This document shows positions 1 to 13,958 of a stretch of 64,000 nt of DNA, piece by piece. The first letter of the stretch is position 1; every line of letters begins with the position of its first letter. Origin of the DNA: Linnemannia hyalina (taxonomy: Eukaryota; Mortierellomycota; Mortierellomycetes; Mortierellales; Mortierellaceae). The stretch lies in NCBI GenBank assembly GCA_019671135.1, contig JAHRHY010000013.1:620001-684000 (forward strand). The letters run 5' to 3'. Under the pieces are notes generated by a model, which ran no database searches, had not been told where the DNA came from, and saw only the letters and a program-made list of their open reading frames with translations. A program made the position numbers and the translations under genes.

Positions 1-3000
1 CCAGCCCGCTGCCGTTGTAAGCTCCATTGGGACTGGTGACCATCATAGACTCCGGATCGATGGACTGGTGCTGCTCATGCTCGCCATAACTAGGAATCAA
101 TGGTCCTGAACCATGGCCATCCCCATATGGACGAATGGGCTCATCTCCACCTCCGTCACGGACCACAGGTCCAACACCCACATACTCATCCATGCTCACC
201 ACGCGAGGTCTTGCCGATGGCATCGAAAACGGCGGTGGCGCATCATTCGTGTTGCTGGCACCAACTGGTCTAAAAGCCGACGTCGACACTGATGACGGCA
301 ACTGGATAAGAGACGCATTGTCCAACAGGGTTCTCCTGAGCGGGTGCTGTGATAGACCATCCTCGTTATCCTCGTTTGAGATGGAAATCGAAGGTACATT
401 CCTGTGGTGTCCTGCTCCCTGGCTGTGTATACGACCCTGGGTATTGTTGGAGACATCGACACTGCTGCGGTGATTATGACCAGAGAGCTGGAAAATGGGT
501 GTTGCCAAAGGGACCACCGCATCACCACCGGCATCGGGCGCTCGACTGCTGCTGCCGCCCCTCTTTCCTCTCGCGAATGAGAAGAGACCTCGAGACTTTT
601 TGCGACCTTCACGTTCTCCGTCTCCAGACCCATTGCTGATCAAGTTGTTGTTGCTGCTACTGCTGTTTGTGCTGTTTCCACCTAAAGCCGAGAAGCCGTT
701 AGATCCCGGACGTTGATGATGGTCTGATGAGCCCGAGTCGGACGACAAACTAGGCTCAGGTTCACGGCCCGATCGTGATCTAGAGCGAGTTCGGACGCTT
801 TCCCTGTCCTTAATCTCCTTGGCCTGTCTCTGACGATCGACCTGCATCAGAACCTTAGACCCCAGTATGTTTCCTGGAGCAATCGTCGACAGAGGAGCAC
901 AACCAACACTGAGGACCACACGATTGTCATGGGTCATGGGCCGGTTAAAATCAGACGATGAACCCTGCTCGTCCACATCCGGAACCCCGCGTCCGCTTCC
1001 TCGGCGCTCGCCTCTCGAATGTACCGTGTTCATCGCCTCCTCCAACGAATCGGAGCTGTTGTTAGTCGGGACAGACTGCGAAGAAGATGTCGATAGTGGT
1101 GGACGGGCCTGCGATTCCAATGGCGATCCATCAGAGTTGGTTCCAACGTTATGGATACCTCCACGGACCAAGATATCAGCTTCGGTGCCCAAGAGAGACC
1201 GGCCCATCGCATCCTCCCATCCTTCAATATGGTAGCCGCCGAGACCAGAGTTCTGGAAGACGTGTCTCCTGATCTGTGCCAGACGAGGAATAATCGACTC
1301 TCTGTATTTTTGCATGGCGTTCAAACGCTCCGTCTCCTGAGCCAACATCCTTTCGGCCGTTTTGTGTGCTGTCCGGAGGCGCGCAATGTAGTCCCGCAAC
1401 GGTGCCTCAGAATCAAACGGGACAATTTTGTACTTGCCCTTTGCATTCTTCGTAACCGGTTCTACAACGAGGGAACATCAAAATTAGCTCTCAGAACAAA
1501 CGACGCAGTGATTCAAATAGAAGGAACGATAGCGCTATTTTGTGGAGTTCTTACCAAAGTAACTCTGGGCTGCAGAAGCCTTGACGGGAGGCGCTTGCAG
1601 GGAGACGATGCTAGGGCAAGCATCCCTGGCACTCTCTGCGTTCGAGTAAGCGCTCGACAATGACAACTCCACTCGAAGATCTAAGAAGGCAACGGAGATA
1701 GGCACCAAGAGAAAACATACAATTGAGACGTTAGAGCCCTGCGAAACGCCATGTCTGAACTTGAACAACACCAGCCACAAAAGAGTTCAAAACAACCTGA
1801 CAATAGAAAAAAAATGAACTTACAAAGTCTCATCTTTTGACTGGCCTTGAGTGCATACTCGACTCGCCAGACCTTGTAGGCAGCATCGGGATATCCCAGA
1901 AAAGCCATCAGGGCGGCCTCGGTGAGGTTAGCAGCTCGAGCCAGGCTTGTGAGGGCAGTGTTAAATTTGGACACTGAATTCCTAACCTCTGTGATCTTAA
2001 TGTCGTATTCCCTGAGCTCCAGCTGCCAGTACAGCTCCTCAGGGAAATCTGTGTTCGCGACCTCGTCTTTGGATCGGTCAAATACAGATTCGGTTATTTT
2101 CTTGAGCTGACGAGTTTCCTCAAGCAAGATGGCGCGTTCCTTTTGAAGTCTGTATCTCTGTTAGAAGTCAAAAGGTGGGAAGAGAATTAAGTTAGGATTG
2201 CAATTAATGCAAGGAATTCAGGCACAATGAAGAACCCCATCGGGGTCAAAGCGGAGGAAGAAGAGGGACACAAGGACTTACCACGGTCACGACGTCGTCT
2301 CGCTGGCGCAGACATATGCGGCGCTCATCCTCGTAGGTCTTGATATCATTGATTTCCTGACGATATGCCTTTTCTACTTCGCCCTTATTAATCGTGAACA
2401 CGGAGTCGAGTTGCTTCCTTGTCTTTTCACTATTTGTGGGGAAAGGGGAACAAAAGTACGAGTATTGTCAGAGGGAGAAACCCACTTGCGAGGTATGTGG
2501 GGGTACGATTGGTTGTAGTGGACCAAGAGAGAATAGTAGTGGACAACACCAGAGAAGATCTGGGAGTGCAAAATGGAATGGAATGGAATGGAATATCAAG
2601 GACATGACAAAGAGTGAGAACAGTAATAAGAAAAAAGGAGTTTCGCGGAATCGGTGGAAGGTTCCAAAGTAAGGGATCTACCGGGGGACAAAGAAAAGTG
2701 TCTCGACCTTTGTTTTAATAAAGAAACGAAAGCGTGCACACTGTACTGATTACTGAGCAGAGGAAAGAGGTGTGGATGCTGGCGACAGTATGCATGCGTA
2801 CGAAAAGAGAAGAAATCTGACATGGCAGCATTTTCGAATCTCGTAACTCCAATGAGCAAAGAAGGGGGTGCCAGAGCTCTTTTTTTTTTCCCCACACGAA
2901 GCAATCCACAACCCACACACACACCCTCATGCACAAACAAAGAACGAATAAAATCAAAGGACGGCATGACCATCTCGAGCTAGAAAGATGGAAAGAAAAG

Positions 3001-4024
3001 GGCCAAAAACAACCTTGTGTTTACCCACCCATCGATCGAAAGATACACACAGTATTGTACTCCCTTGTCCAACAACCTAGACCGATTGCTTCGTTAGCAA
3101 CACAAACGCGTAAAACAAAGAAAAGGATGACCCGGCACGCCTCAACCCCAGCACAAAAAAAGGGAGAGAAGGGGAAGAGTTGGGGGTCATATTTGGTGAA
3201 GGTTGAGGGAATGTGGATGGTCAAGGCGCGAATGAAAAAAGAAAGAAAGGGAGTGGAGCGAAAGTGAGTGAGTGAGGGGGGAGGGGCGAAAGAGAAAGAA
3301 AAATTGTGTGCGAGGAAAAGCAGTAGGGATGAGGCACCAACCGATATTTTAGGCGCGCCTCGCCTCTCCGTACTTTTCTTCGCCTCTGTCCTGTTATTGC
3401 TCACTTCGTCGGATTGGTGTTTTTGGGGATGCATGTTTTCGTTCGAGTTTCCCCGGTATTCGATGGATTTCGTACAGTAATGGATCATTAATTGAATGAG
3501 AACAAAGAGAAAAGAGCAGGCATGAAGGGGTGGAAAGAGAAGGCGAAGTGGAGTGGGAGGATGGAAAATCAGGAGGTGAAGAGGACGAGGGCCAAGGCGA
3601 AAGGGGAGGCAACGAACGAGAAATGAAAATAAAAGGAAGGAGGGCGCGGATCTAACCGATGTCTGCACTTGTGCTTGTGCTGCACAAAGAACAGCCTAAA
3701 TGCTGCCTCGACTACTGAATGCTGGGATCGCACTATAAACATCCTCGGCACTCACACACAGCTATCACGATATGGCTACCAGCATTACTCGGCGGTCAGT
3801 GTGTTATTTGGCTCTTATTCACAAAGAAACGAAAAGGATACTCACGCGCGTACTTGGCCAGAGGTGATGATTTCTTGAAGGTTGCGGAGACGGTTGTTGA
3901 GGGCGACGAATTCGGTCTGGTTGGATTTGATGGATTCGAGACAAGGGGTCAGGACGGGAATGGAAGTATACAGTTTCAAGAGCTGCTCGTGGGCCTCTCC
4001 GAGTCTCTCGGCGACAGTCGTCAT
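1..4024 (-). CDS. Coiled-coil protein with disordered tail, C-terminus beyond window
   Basis: I do not recognise the family. Five exons can be joined in phase: 4024-3846, 2429-2282, 2157-1824, 1680-1555 and 1461 to the window edge, with donors GTGAGT, GTAAGT, GTAAGT and GTAAGA. This gives about 749 visible codons with no stop. The start is the ATG at 4024, beginning MTTVAERLGEAHEQ; an in-frame ATG at 4147 is possible but adds a low-complexity stretch. The first 330 or so residues are helical and charged, with heptad-like runs (EKTRKQLDSVF, YRLQKERAILLEETRQ), as in BAR or other dimeric coiled-coil folds. The rest is Ser/Asn/Gly-rich and probably disordered. A membrane-curving or scaffold role would be a guess. 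The first intron, about 1.4 kb, is unusually long, so a small missed exon is possible. Confidence 0.7.
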
Positions 4025-6776
4025 GTATCGATGGGCGATAAGGGGTGGTGGGAGTGTAAAGGTAATGAACGAGTGGAGGAGTGGAGGAGTGGAGGAAGAG
4101 TCAAGAGTATGAATGAGGTTGTTGAGAGAGGGTGGAATGCAATTCAAGAATGAATGGAATGGAGGAAAGGGGAAAGGAAGAAAGGAAAGGAATGGGTGAA
4201 GAGTAAAGAGAACAGAAGAGAGAGAAAGAAAGAGAGGGGCTTAAAAGGGAAAAACGGAAGAATTGAAAGGGAAGAAAGAAAGGAAGGAGACTTGTGCGCA
4301 TGGGCTTAACTTGACCCTGTTGAAGACGAGACGTGAGTGGGCGGGCTGTTGGTGCACATCGAAGCGTCCTTCCTCACTGTCGCTCTGCTTCGTTGACACG
4401 GTTTGCCTTCCTTATTTAGTACATTTGTGTGCATGACAGACAGCCATTACATGGCGGGCATTGCCACTTGACTTCTTTTTCTTCCTGTTCTTTTCATTGT
4501 GGTTTTCTGGTCTGGATTAGGCTGGTCTGATGGCTGATGGCTGACGGCTGTGTGCTGCATTGCAGTTAAGGCCACTGACGAGAACTCCTCCTGTTCTTTT
4601 TTCCTGGTGTTCTTCCATAAAACCCTCTTTCTCCCTCATTTCCCGACTAAATATTGATGTCAAAAGTCGACAGAAGTAAGGTTTCAATTCAGTCCCAACT
4701 CGAATATCCCTCCACCCGTGTGCTACTTTTTCTCGGCGTTGCTTTTCATCACCCTTTGAGAGCACAATCCTCCCCCTTCTTTTACCCTGTGCGCTGCACC
4801 CTATCTGCTGTCAACCTTGCCTCTCCTGCTCAGCCTGACCCTTTCTGCCGTCTGATTTGCGCCATGATGTCACATGATACACCAATCTTTTTTGATTCTC
4901 CTGCTCATGTGCAATTAGGAATAACGTGGTCAAATACAGAAACAGGGTTCTCGAGAAAGAGAGAATACCAAGTTACCAACAGACAAAAGAGCCGGACCCT
5001 TACCATCCTAGCTACCTTTTCATATACTCTACACATACATATCGATGATGCAAGAAGTAAAAGGCGAAGCGAAGGGATGGGGTACCGTACAGGCCCAGAG
5101 TATTCTTCCCGTTTACTTGGCAATTCGTAATCTGTTCTTCCATTTCTTCTTCACAAACGTCATTTGCGAATTAGTAAAGCAATTATTCGCGCAAGCAGGA
5201 CCTCCTCCCATTGACGATCAAGTCGCTTTCAAGTGGACCCAGATTGCACTTTTTCTGCTTTATTTACCCCTCCTCCCTTTGTTATCTATCGATTCATTTG
5301 TCAACGATCTACAGGGGCGTCAGGGCCGTTTCATGTGCCTGGATAATAATTATCCTGATCTGCTAGCAGTGGGTGGGAAAAAAGGACAAGGAACCCCTCA
5401 ATGGCTTGCTTATCGATCAAAACGGCAATAGGATGTGTAATACAGTCGTATCTTCACTGGTGTATTGTACTATACCTGCCTCTCTTCTCTCTTTCCGTCC
5501 GGAACATCTATTCTTACCCCAATGCATGGGGCATTTGAACGAACACCACAGAAACTAGAGATATAAATCAAGACAAATTCCCTTCCTTGTCTAAACTATT
5601 TTCTTGCTATGTTTGCCCGAGCAAAACCAGTTCCTTGTCCCTGTTCGATGATTGTTGTCCTTCATCCTTTGTTTGTTCGATCGTCACTCCCCTTCCTTTG
5701 TTCGATTGGGATGTGAAAACTGTACACCAAAAAAGAAAAGAACAATTCGATGCAACTCATATCTCGCTTCAAATTACGCTAATTTTTGTGCACAGGGTCC
5801 TTTTCATGTGTAACGGAACGAAAAAGCCCGAATCAATTGAGAACGGTTATTTACTTTCTTCCATCTTTTTTTACTCCTTAACCGACAAACACGCCCAATT
5901 GACCCTTATGAAGTGCAGACGACCATACATCGCATTGCATATACATCCTCACCTTTTCTCCGCCTCTATCACTCTTACTCTACTTGGGTACTATTCATTT
6001 TTTGCCGGGAGGGTGGGGGGGAGAGGGGAAAAACAAGTGAGACAATTTTTTCCCAATAATTGCTCTTTGTTCTACAAAACAAAAATGTCATCATCAAATC
6101 ACTCAATTAATCGTCGATATGAAAGGATGAGAGGGATGAAGGAAGAACCGGACAAACATACCCCTCACATCCTTCTAATCGCTCATCTCTCCCCCACAGT
6201 GCACACATCCACTCCCCCTCCCTTCTCCCCCCTCCCCCCCTGCACGTGGGAGATGATCTCCTTTTGCAGCCTCCCTACACCCCGCCCATCCCATCCACTC
6301 ATACAGGCTCGACTTATCTCTTGCCTTGCACAATCCCCCTTGTTTTTTTGGAGTTGCGGGAAAATCCCTCCGAATGTTTTCCCATCCTCAACATACCAAA
6401 CACCAACGACCGATGATGATGGATGAATGGGATATGGGGAGGAGAGAGAGAGCGAGAGAGAGCTTTATCGATATTTGCGTGTCCGTTTTACTTCTTTTTT
6501 TTTAATGTGAGGTTTCAAGAAAAACAACAACGAACACTCCCACTGCGGTCAGATGAAGATGATCTATATGATCAAGGAAAAAGGATCATGAGAAGAAAAT
6601 TGCATCGCGAGTGGGCTCACCATAGAAACAAAACAAAAATCACCCGCACACACGACCACAAAGTAGACGAAAGAGGCAATACCATTGACCACCCATCAAT
6701 TACACGAATAAAGGTCCATTTACTATACAAATACAAATACAAAAAAATAATAAAAGGGATGTACCACACGATGGAA
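4025..6776. other. Intergenic, no gene seen
   Basis: This stretch is the upstream region of the coiled-coil gene and the downstream region of the ADAM gene. It contains A/G-rich and C/T-rich tracts, including a strong pyrimidine run near 6,180-6,300 and a GA repeat near 6,440. Open frames here, including one of 279 codons, are low in complexity and show no family resemblance, so I do not call them. Confidence 0.6.
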
Positions 6777-9754
6777 CTAATGATGCCCCTTGTGCGGGTG
6801 TCGCTGTGGGTGACTTCTGCTCTCGCTCTCTTCTGGATCCTCATGACTACCACTACTACTACTACTACTTTCACCATGCCCATGATAGTTGTGGTTAAAT
6901 GGGTCTTGATGGTACCGCTGTTGTTGCTGTTGATGCTGGAGGTTCAAATGATGACTCCGGTGATGGGCCTGCTGAAGGTGCTGTGGTGATAATGGTCGCC
7001 CTTGTTGTTGTTGTTGTTGTTGTTGTTGTTGCTGGTGCACCAATGGCGAAAGATGTCCCTGTCCTTGCATCAGCGGGGACTGGCTATGCGATAGCGGCGA
7101 ACTGGAACTGGACAAATACTGCTCATGCTCAGAGTCCTGTCTGTGGGGCGAGGTCGAAGAATAGTGCTCACACTCAGGAGAGTACTCTGGAGCTGGCGAC
7201 ATGAACCCCGTGGGTGATTGGTACCCAAACATCTGTTGAAGGCGCAGTTGCTGTCTGAGTTGTTGTTGGTAGAGTTCTTCGTGGCTCTGGTACATGTCCT
7301 GGTAGGGGTCGTTATTTGGGTAATGGTCGTCGTATTCATACCCGTTGCCATGTGGTTGCTGTTGCTGAGGCTCCTGTTGTCGATGCTGGAGTTGATGTAG
7401 TTGTTGATGTTGAGGATGCTGTTGCATATAGATCGCAGCGAGTTCGGGGGCAGTCGACATGGGGACAACATCGCCGTCGGCGTTACGGAGGACGTTCTGG
7501 GACGAGAGGGATGCACGCCGAGAGATCACGACTTGGGAGGTGCGGCGATCGCCAGTCAACATCCATTTGGGAATATCTACATCCTTACTCTTGGACAATG
7601 GCACACCGTCAGAACCAACAGCAGCGGCACCGCCATACTCTCCAAAACCATCGGCCTGTGGGGGCAGAGCAGGGAGTTCATTGGCGCTGCGACGGGCCTT
7701 GCGACGGGACAAAAAGACCCAGGTTCCGATACCGGCGCCAATCAACACAATAACCAGACAGATGACAGGAATAAAAATCGAAAGATTGTTCTTAATCCAT
7801 CCACCGGGAAGCTCACACTTGCCCGACATACAGATTCCATCGCCCGAGGATCCACAGGGCGAACCGTCGACAAAGTACATTCCAGGAATCTTCATACATG
7901 AATCCTTGTTGCCATTGGGGTCGTTGCAGAGGAGCACACACTGGTTCGTGGCGGCGGCGCATTGCTTGTCGATTCCGAGTCGTTGTTGTTGAGCACATTG
8001 CAGATCGCGGGAAGTGCACAGTCCGTTGGCGCATTGACCACCGCCCTCCGTCAGGTTGCCGGCTCCAAGAATATCGCAGGGCGTCAGGTTAGGCAGCTGG
8101 ACATCGGGAGGACACATCGCAGAGCTACCCGAGCAGGTCTCGGCAATGTCACAGTTCGAAATGGCGGATCGACAGACTAGACCCTTGGCTGCCAGCTGGC
8201 AGTTGTGGCAGCAGTCATCGTTCATGTCATCGCAGACAGCAGAGCCCTTGAACTTGCAGGTGGTTCCATCGCAGCAAGGGTCCAAGGCACACTCGTCTGG
8301 CGTACCACAGTCGCACTGCTCTCCTTCCTCTCTGACACCGTTGCCGCAGACATTGGCCTCGAATGACTGTATAGGCTTGGTAGAGGCAGCGGCGACAGGC
8401 TGGAGACAGCTCCCGGACTTGGCAACAGTCGAGCAGATGGAGTGGATACTGCAGGGCGAGAAGGTCGACTTGACAGATTGCTCAGAGGGGTTCATGATGA
8501 ACCGGTTGTCAGCATCACAGTCCGAAGTCGAGTAAGGGCAGCAGGCTGCAGCAGCGATGGCACTGGCGGAGACACAAGAAGTCGCCGTACAATCATGATT
8601 AGCACCGAAGCCATGTCCAATCTCATGAGCAACCACCATCCATTCGTTCGGAGAGACGGACGAGACACCCGTACCGGCAGTGTACTGTGTAGGAGTTGCG
8701 GCTACTCCTATACCAGACGAAGTGCTTCCCCCTTGTGACTGTGATGCCATCTGACAGACAGCTCCCGTCCAAGCGATACCAACAATGGCTCCCGAGCTAC
8801 ACTGAGTCATCAAATGCCACAACCCAGCTCCATCCTTGGCCCTCTTCCCTCTCCAGTACGAGAAGTCGCTCAGCCGATCGTTCATCGTATAGTTTTTTGA
8901 GCACTCTTGGTTCCACACCTTGCCCTTGACAGGTGTCTTGGGGCAATTCATCGACTCGATCTCGACAGCAATGATCCCCAGTGCGATGTTGAAAGTTGAC
9001 TCGTAGATCCCGGAGGCAGTGTTGAAGTCGGCAAGGATCTGCTTGCGAGCATTAGCGAGTCCTCCGTATGACCGGACATAGGTACAGTCAGCAGCGACGC
9101 CCATGTAGTTGACCATCCTGGTGGTGGGACATCCTGTAGGGACGGGACTTGGACCAGCTACCTTGACCATGATATTGCTCTCTGGGCTGCTGCGCTTCCT
9201 GAATGTTGTTGCTGCCATGTTGAAGAAACTTGATGCTCCTGCTGCTCCTGCTCCTCCTCCCATAGGGATAGGTGCCGTCAAATCGGGAGGGTAATAGTAC
9301 CCATGCTCTTCTCCACTCCCTGCTGTTGCCGCTGACCTGCTTCCATTGTTGTAGTAGTTGCTATGATCAACCCTACTGGCGACGAAACCTGCACCACAAG
9401 TGGTCGTCTGCCGCTCTTCCCACGCAGCCTCTTCCTCGTCCGATTCAAAATCCCTGCGGGCATGGAGTTTCTTGGTGGGCTTACGAAGATCTGAGTCCCT
9501 GTAGATGATCAATTGAGACGAGAGTGAATTCGAAGAAGGTGGCGAGGAGTGGTCATCGGATCGTTTCTGGACGTGGTAATGTTGGCGAGAGGTGATGTGG
9601 TAGGTGTCGTCCTTTGTCGTGAATGCGCCCCGCAGGATGATTGATTCACTACTCATAAAAAGTTGATTGGATGAACGAAGAGAAAAAAATTTAGCGAGAG
9701 TTGTAGAAAATGCATGTACAACTGCATCCATGGGAATAAAAGAAAGAGCACCAG

Positions 9755-9788
<34 letters not shown>

Positions 9789-10355
9789 ACAACAACAATC
9801 AACAGCAACTTACTCGTCTTCATCGTGTTCAATCATCATCCTCGCCCAGCCAAGAACACCCTCCTCAAACAACATCTGCTCAACTGTCGACCGTTGCTCC
9901 TCCGCCTGGTTCGTACTCATGGCTCGCTCCCATTTCTGGTTCGAGTGATAGTCATCCTCGACCACCACACCCTTGAACGGCTTGATGTCATCATACACTG
10001 ACGACGACGAAGTCGTACGAGAAGATGATGCAGAAAAAGAAGATGCGAGGAGGTCTGGATGGATGAGATCATGGTTTGGTTCGAGGTGCAAAAAGAATGT
10101 CTTGTTGAAGGCCTGGAACCGTAGCCGGATCCTGTCATCCTTTTCGATGAGTGCTGGTGCTGAAGTGTCTCCTCGTTTGGCAAAGGGTGAGTTGGAAGAA
10201 GGATTATTGTGGAGATGACGAGGGAGGATTTCGTGGTGAAGAGGACCGAGAGTCTCTGTGTATGCGATAGTTGGCCATGCGGGGGAGTGTGCAGATGTGA
10301 GGGTGGCCAGGAAGAGTACAGCCAACAGTACTGTGATACTTGTTCTCAGCACCAT
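6777..10355 (-). CDS. ADAM-family transmembrane metalloprotease
   Basis: Two exons, 10355-9814 and about 9651-6777, joined in phase over a 162-nt intron (donor GTAAGT), give about 1,138 aa. An N-terminal signal peptide (residues 1-22, ending LTSAHS) is followed by a prodomain. The reprolysin zinc site HEIGHGFGANHD lies near residue 523, with a Met-turn (IMNPS) about 45 residues on. A Cys-rich disintegrin domain starts near 615 (CGNGVREEGEQCDCG), then a Cys-rich segment. One membrane helix spans about 805-827 and is followed by the RRKARR stop-transfer. The cytoplasmic tail of about 300 residues is Gln/His/Pro-rich and carries poly-Gln. The protein should sit at the cell surface and shed or process proteins. 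The exact acceptor could shift by one codon. All zinc ligands and the catalytic Glu are present, so it is probably active. Confidence 0.93.
9759..9789. repeat. (CA)n microsatellite in the ADAM intron
   Basis: About 15 CA units are followed by a short CAA run, all inside the single intron of the ADAM gene. The dinucleotide number is expected to vary between strains. Confidence 0.95.
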
Positions 10356-12100
10356 TGTAGGAAGTGGGCGTTATTATGAAAGAAGTGAAGGGAAACGGGG
10401 GAGAAGAGCGGAGAAGAGTGGAGAGGGGGTATTGAAGAAGAGATGTAAACAGCTGCGTTTTGGACGGGAGGAAGGTAGAAGATAAAAAGATGTGAAAATG
10501 TTAAAAAAAAAAAGGCGGGAGTTGATTTCAGAGGGAAGTGAAGAGGAAAGAAGAAGTGGGACAGGCACCTCAGTGGATAACAAGAGCCTAAAAACCTCGT
10601 TTTCGGGCTAATGGTCAAAAAGACGATGGGTGAAGCGAGAAAGAAAGACAGCCGCCTGCAATCATTCGCCCGCCGATGACGGTCAGCAGAAACTTGGTAA
10701 CCTAGCCAGCGATCATCAGCAGCCAATCAAATCGTCCTGGTTAATTTCTTGATATTGAAAATTTGATTTGATTAGAAAAGGGGGCCAAGTGTGTTTGAGG
10801 AAAGGCAAGTGAGCGCATGGCTTGAACAGCTCCAAGCAATCTAGACAAAGTCAACCAGGGGGGTCAAGGAAGCCAAGCATATTTCTACACTTTGACAACG
10901 GTAATGAAGCCAACAACAACATCAACAACTAGCCAATTTTGGTCATGAAATCCCCATATGGACTTAGTGTTCGTCACTCTAACCAACTCAGAACGACCGT
11001 TCATTGGGAGAGAGAAGGCAGACGGACGGATGAATAAGCAAAGAGGGAATGTGGAAAAGTGATGTTACCGGAGGAAGAAGACAAGAGGGACCTAGACTCT
11101 TGAAGTATACCTGGCACCTTGAATACAACGAAGACCACTTTAAAAGGCCAAACTCCACGGCCACCGAGCCTTAGCTAGATTTTGTATTCCTGAAAGATGA
11201 TCGTCTTGCCGTTAGAGAAAGGACCCTTGATCCTGTCAATGTAATGGCGATTCTCGGTTTTGCATTGACCCTGAGATTGATTGTCAAGAGGTGGATATGG
11301 GTTGGACCCCACTAGAGCATGTGTCTTCCTTTGATCGGAGAGGGAAATAAACTAGATGCCCATTGCGCCCATCAATTTAAGCCCCTTTCCTCTTTCCTCT
11401 TTTTGTGTTTCCCACACCCCACACACGTTGTGCTGTATACTCAAGCAACCTAAAGCGAGCCAGTTCTCTTTAGGGTATAAATCCCTGACAGAGACTCATC
11501 GCGACAATGATGAGGCGGCGACTGCACCCCAGGTTGACGAAGACAACAGTGAAGCGGCTCAGAGTGCTCAGGTCAGCGAGGAGAATGAAAGACAGGCTCA
11601 AGTTGATGTAAGTGGAACAAGAGTCGGATTTTGAGATCGACCATAGTCATTTCGCGTCTTCGTCGAAGCAGACCCGGCTTACTGTCGAAGGTGTCCGAGC
11701 CCTAATAGCCAATCATTTGGCCACTTCTGCCAAGAGCAAGGATCGCTTCTTGCTAGAAGTAGCGGAGAGAGAGGGTCGTCCATTGTTGCTGATGTTGTTG
11801 CTGTTGTGAATGAGGCGTGAGTGCGAGAGTGAAAGTAAGTCCATCATGTCTTGCTTGTCTTCTCTCCTCCCGTGCCATGCGCCACCGCCAGGGGTTGATA
11901 TGACGAGAGAGTCAGGCACGCCTATGTCCATCTCTCTAATTGACGCAGGATGTCATCACTTGAAGAAGAGCCCAAACGATTAGCTGATAGGACTCGGACC
12001 ACTTAATGTCTCCAACATATCCTCCTTACACTCGACAACGACGACACCCCTTTTGCTCTCGCCAATGAAACAAGTGATCGCCTGGAGTAATATATACCAT
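10356..12100. other. Intergenic, mostly without recognisable content
   Basis: This is the upstream region of the ADAM gene. Around 11,360-11,600 a short plus-strand frame contains an acidic repeat-like stretch (QVDEDNSEAAQSAQVSEENE) that ends at a consensus donor (GATGTAAGT near 11,610). It could be an exon of an unrecognised or decayed gene linked to the pseudogene that follows, but I cannot build a full model. Confidence 0.4.
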
Positions 12101-13640
12101 GTCTTCACTCGAACTGCTCCATCGCATGCTCCTCAGTGACCCCCCTATCGCCCATCGTCAACCCGCCCAACCACGATAAAGAAAAAAACATCTTTCCAAC
12201 AACAACCAGCTCGCCACTCCATTGCCTTGCCCATATCCGTCACCTCAGCATTGTCGTAGAAGACCCTCTCACGCTTCCCGACTGGACAGCTCTGAGCTGC
12301 GTGATGTGCTTTTTCCTCAACTAATGGAGTACCTTGGCAGCTATAAGTTTGACCAGATCTCTCAATTGAACCCTTTCCAGCCAGAGATGGTCGCCTCATT
12401 CTTCGTGTCCAATCCCAAGGAGATGGCCCTTTATCACTATTATCGCTTCAAGGTCGACCAAGAGGTACTCCGGTGCTTATCATACACAATCCTCGAGCAG
12501 CTCCAGTCTTTCACCATCGAACACATGTTGACTATCATGGATCATATAAAAGTCGCTGGTCGCTTCAGGGGCCTGCAGTAAATCCGCTTTGTGATGACCG
12601 ATTGGTTCGAGTCTGGCCTCTCCAGCGGCAATGACAAGGACTACGGTATCGACGACAACGGCAGCGACACCATGGGCACACCCAACGACGAGGTCATCCG
12701 AGACATGTTTCGGTTCATCCAGGAGCACACACGGCTTTTTCCCCGGCCGCTTCAAGACCGCCATCTGCTTCGAGAAGACTTTTTGGAACAATGATGACTG
12801 GAGAACAGCCGTCTATATTTGATACAACTTTTGGCCCGCCCTCATTCTATCGATCTATCGCATGTTCAGGAGCTGAACGACAAAGGCTTCCCAGAGTTTT
12901 GGTACGAAGAGGGCACCAACCACGACAACTGACCCTTCCTCCAGCGGTGTCGGAATATGAAGTACTTGAAGCTCAAGGCGCTTCACAGTGGCGTGTTTGA
13001 GTGGGCCGTTCAAGAGAAGAAAGACATGGAGAGACTTGGTAGGAACATCACAGCCAGCAGCAGCAACAGATTTCATGGTGGACAGAGATGACCATTGGCA
13101 CAGGAGGATACACCTGGAACTCATGCCTTGGTCTCGATCGAGAGCGTCGAGGTCACCCAACCCTATACTGCAGGCACCCGGGGGATCGTCAACACTGACT
13201 TTGCCTTCAGTCAGACTCTGACATACCTCTGTGCCAGGGGTCTGTTCGACACGGACCCTATTCTCCCTGGGACATGGATAGGTTACCTTTGGACTCTGAC
13301 ATTCTGAGGTGAGTTTGGGTACGCGTCGATTAGAGCTTGTTTGCCTGCTGCCCCGACTTCAAGTTCCTGCGACTAGGTGACGGTACACTGCAGTATCACT
13401 GTCATGTGATCGTGCCCAATCCTCATACAGCTCTTTTCAAGAGAGATTGATGGCAGTCGTATGTTTCCAGGCGTCAGGAAGATTCGCATGTTTTCGCTGG
13501 TCTCTGTCCACACTCGACTATCTGCTCAAGTATTTCATGATCGCCACTAATGCCGCCAGCAACGCATATACCAGGTCAGCGGGTGGGGTAGATATATATT
13601 TTGAGATCTCATTTCCGATACCTGAGCAATAGTACAGACT
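12100..13640 (+). pseudogene. Decayed F-box/LRR-type protein gene
   Basis: LRR-like coding text continues through several frames. Segments such as LAHIRHLSIVVEDPL, FQPEMVASFFVSNPKEMA, RNMKYLKLKALHSGVF and HALVSIESVEVTQPY follow in the expected order, but they are separated by in-frame stops (for example at 12,579-12,581) and frame changes. No exon structure joins them cleanly. The resemblance is to a large, fungal-lineage F-box/LRR family distinct from the subtype clustered at 44-64 kb. The N-terminal F-box itself is not recognisable. Alternatives are a heavily mis-assembled gene or an expressed truncated copy. Confidence 0.6.
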
Positions 13641-13958
13641 CGGGATCTTTGAGCGCCAGCATGAAAGCGGCACCAATGACGGCGATGGTGATGGCGATGG
13701 TGGCGGTGGGGTTGTGACAAGTGTGCGCATTACGTCGTCGTATCATTCCACCTTTTCATTTCTTTCTGAATCCCATCGCCAAAGTGTTAAAGTGAGCGTG
13801 CATGTTATCCTCTCCCTCCTTGTTTTTTGCATTGCATTAACAAAAGCAAAATTAATAAACAAACAATGTTGTATTTAATTAGGGCGATAGAAAGAAAAAA
13901 AAAAAGGCGATTGTGTGTAGATGTGAAAAGAAATGTTTAAAAAAAACAAAAAAAAACG

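Noticed and set aside
5587..6426. 279-codon open frame on the plus strand
   Set aside because: Low-complexity Ser/Pro/Phe-rich translation from pyrimidine-rich DNA, no ATG at the given start, no domain, no neighbouring exons.
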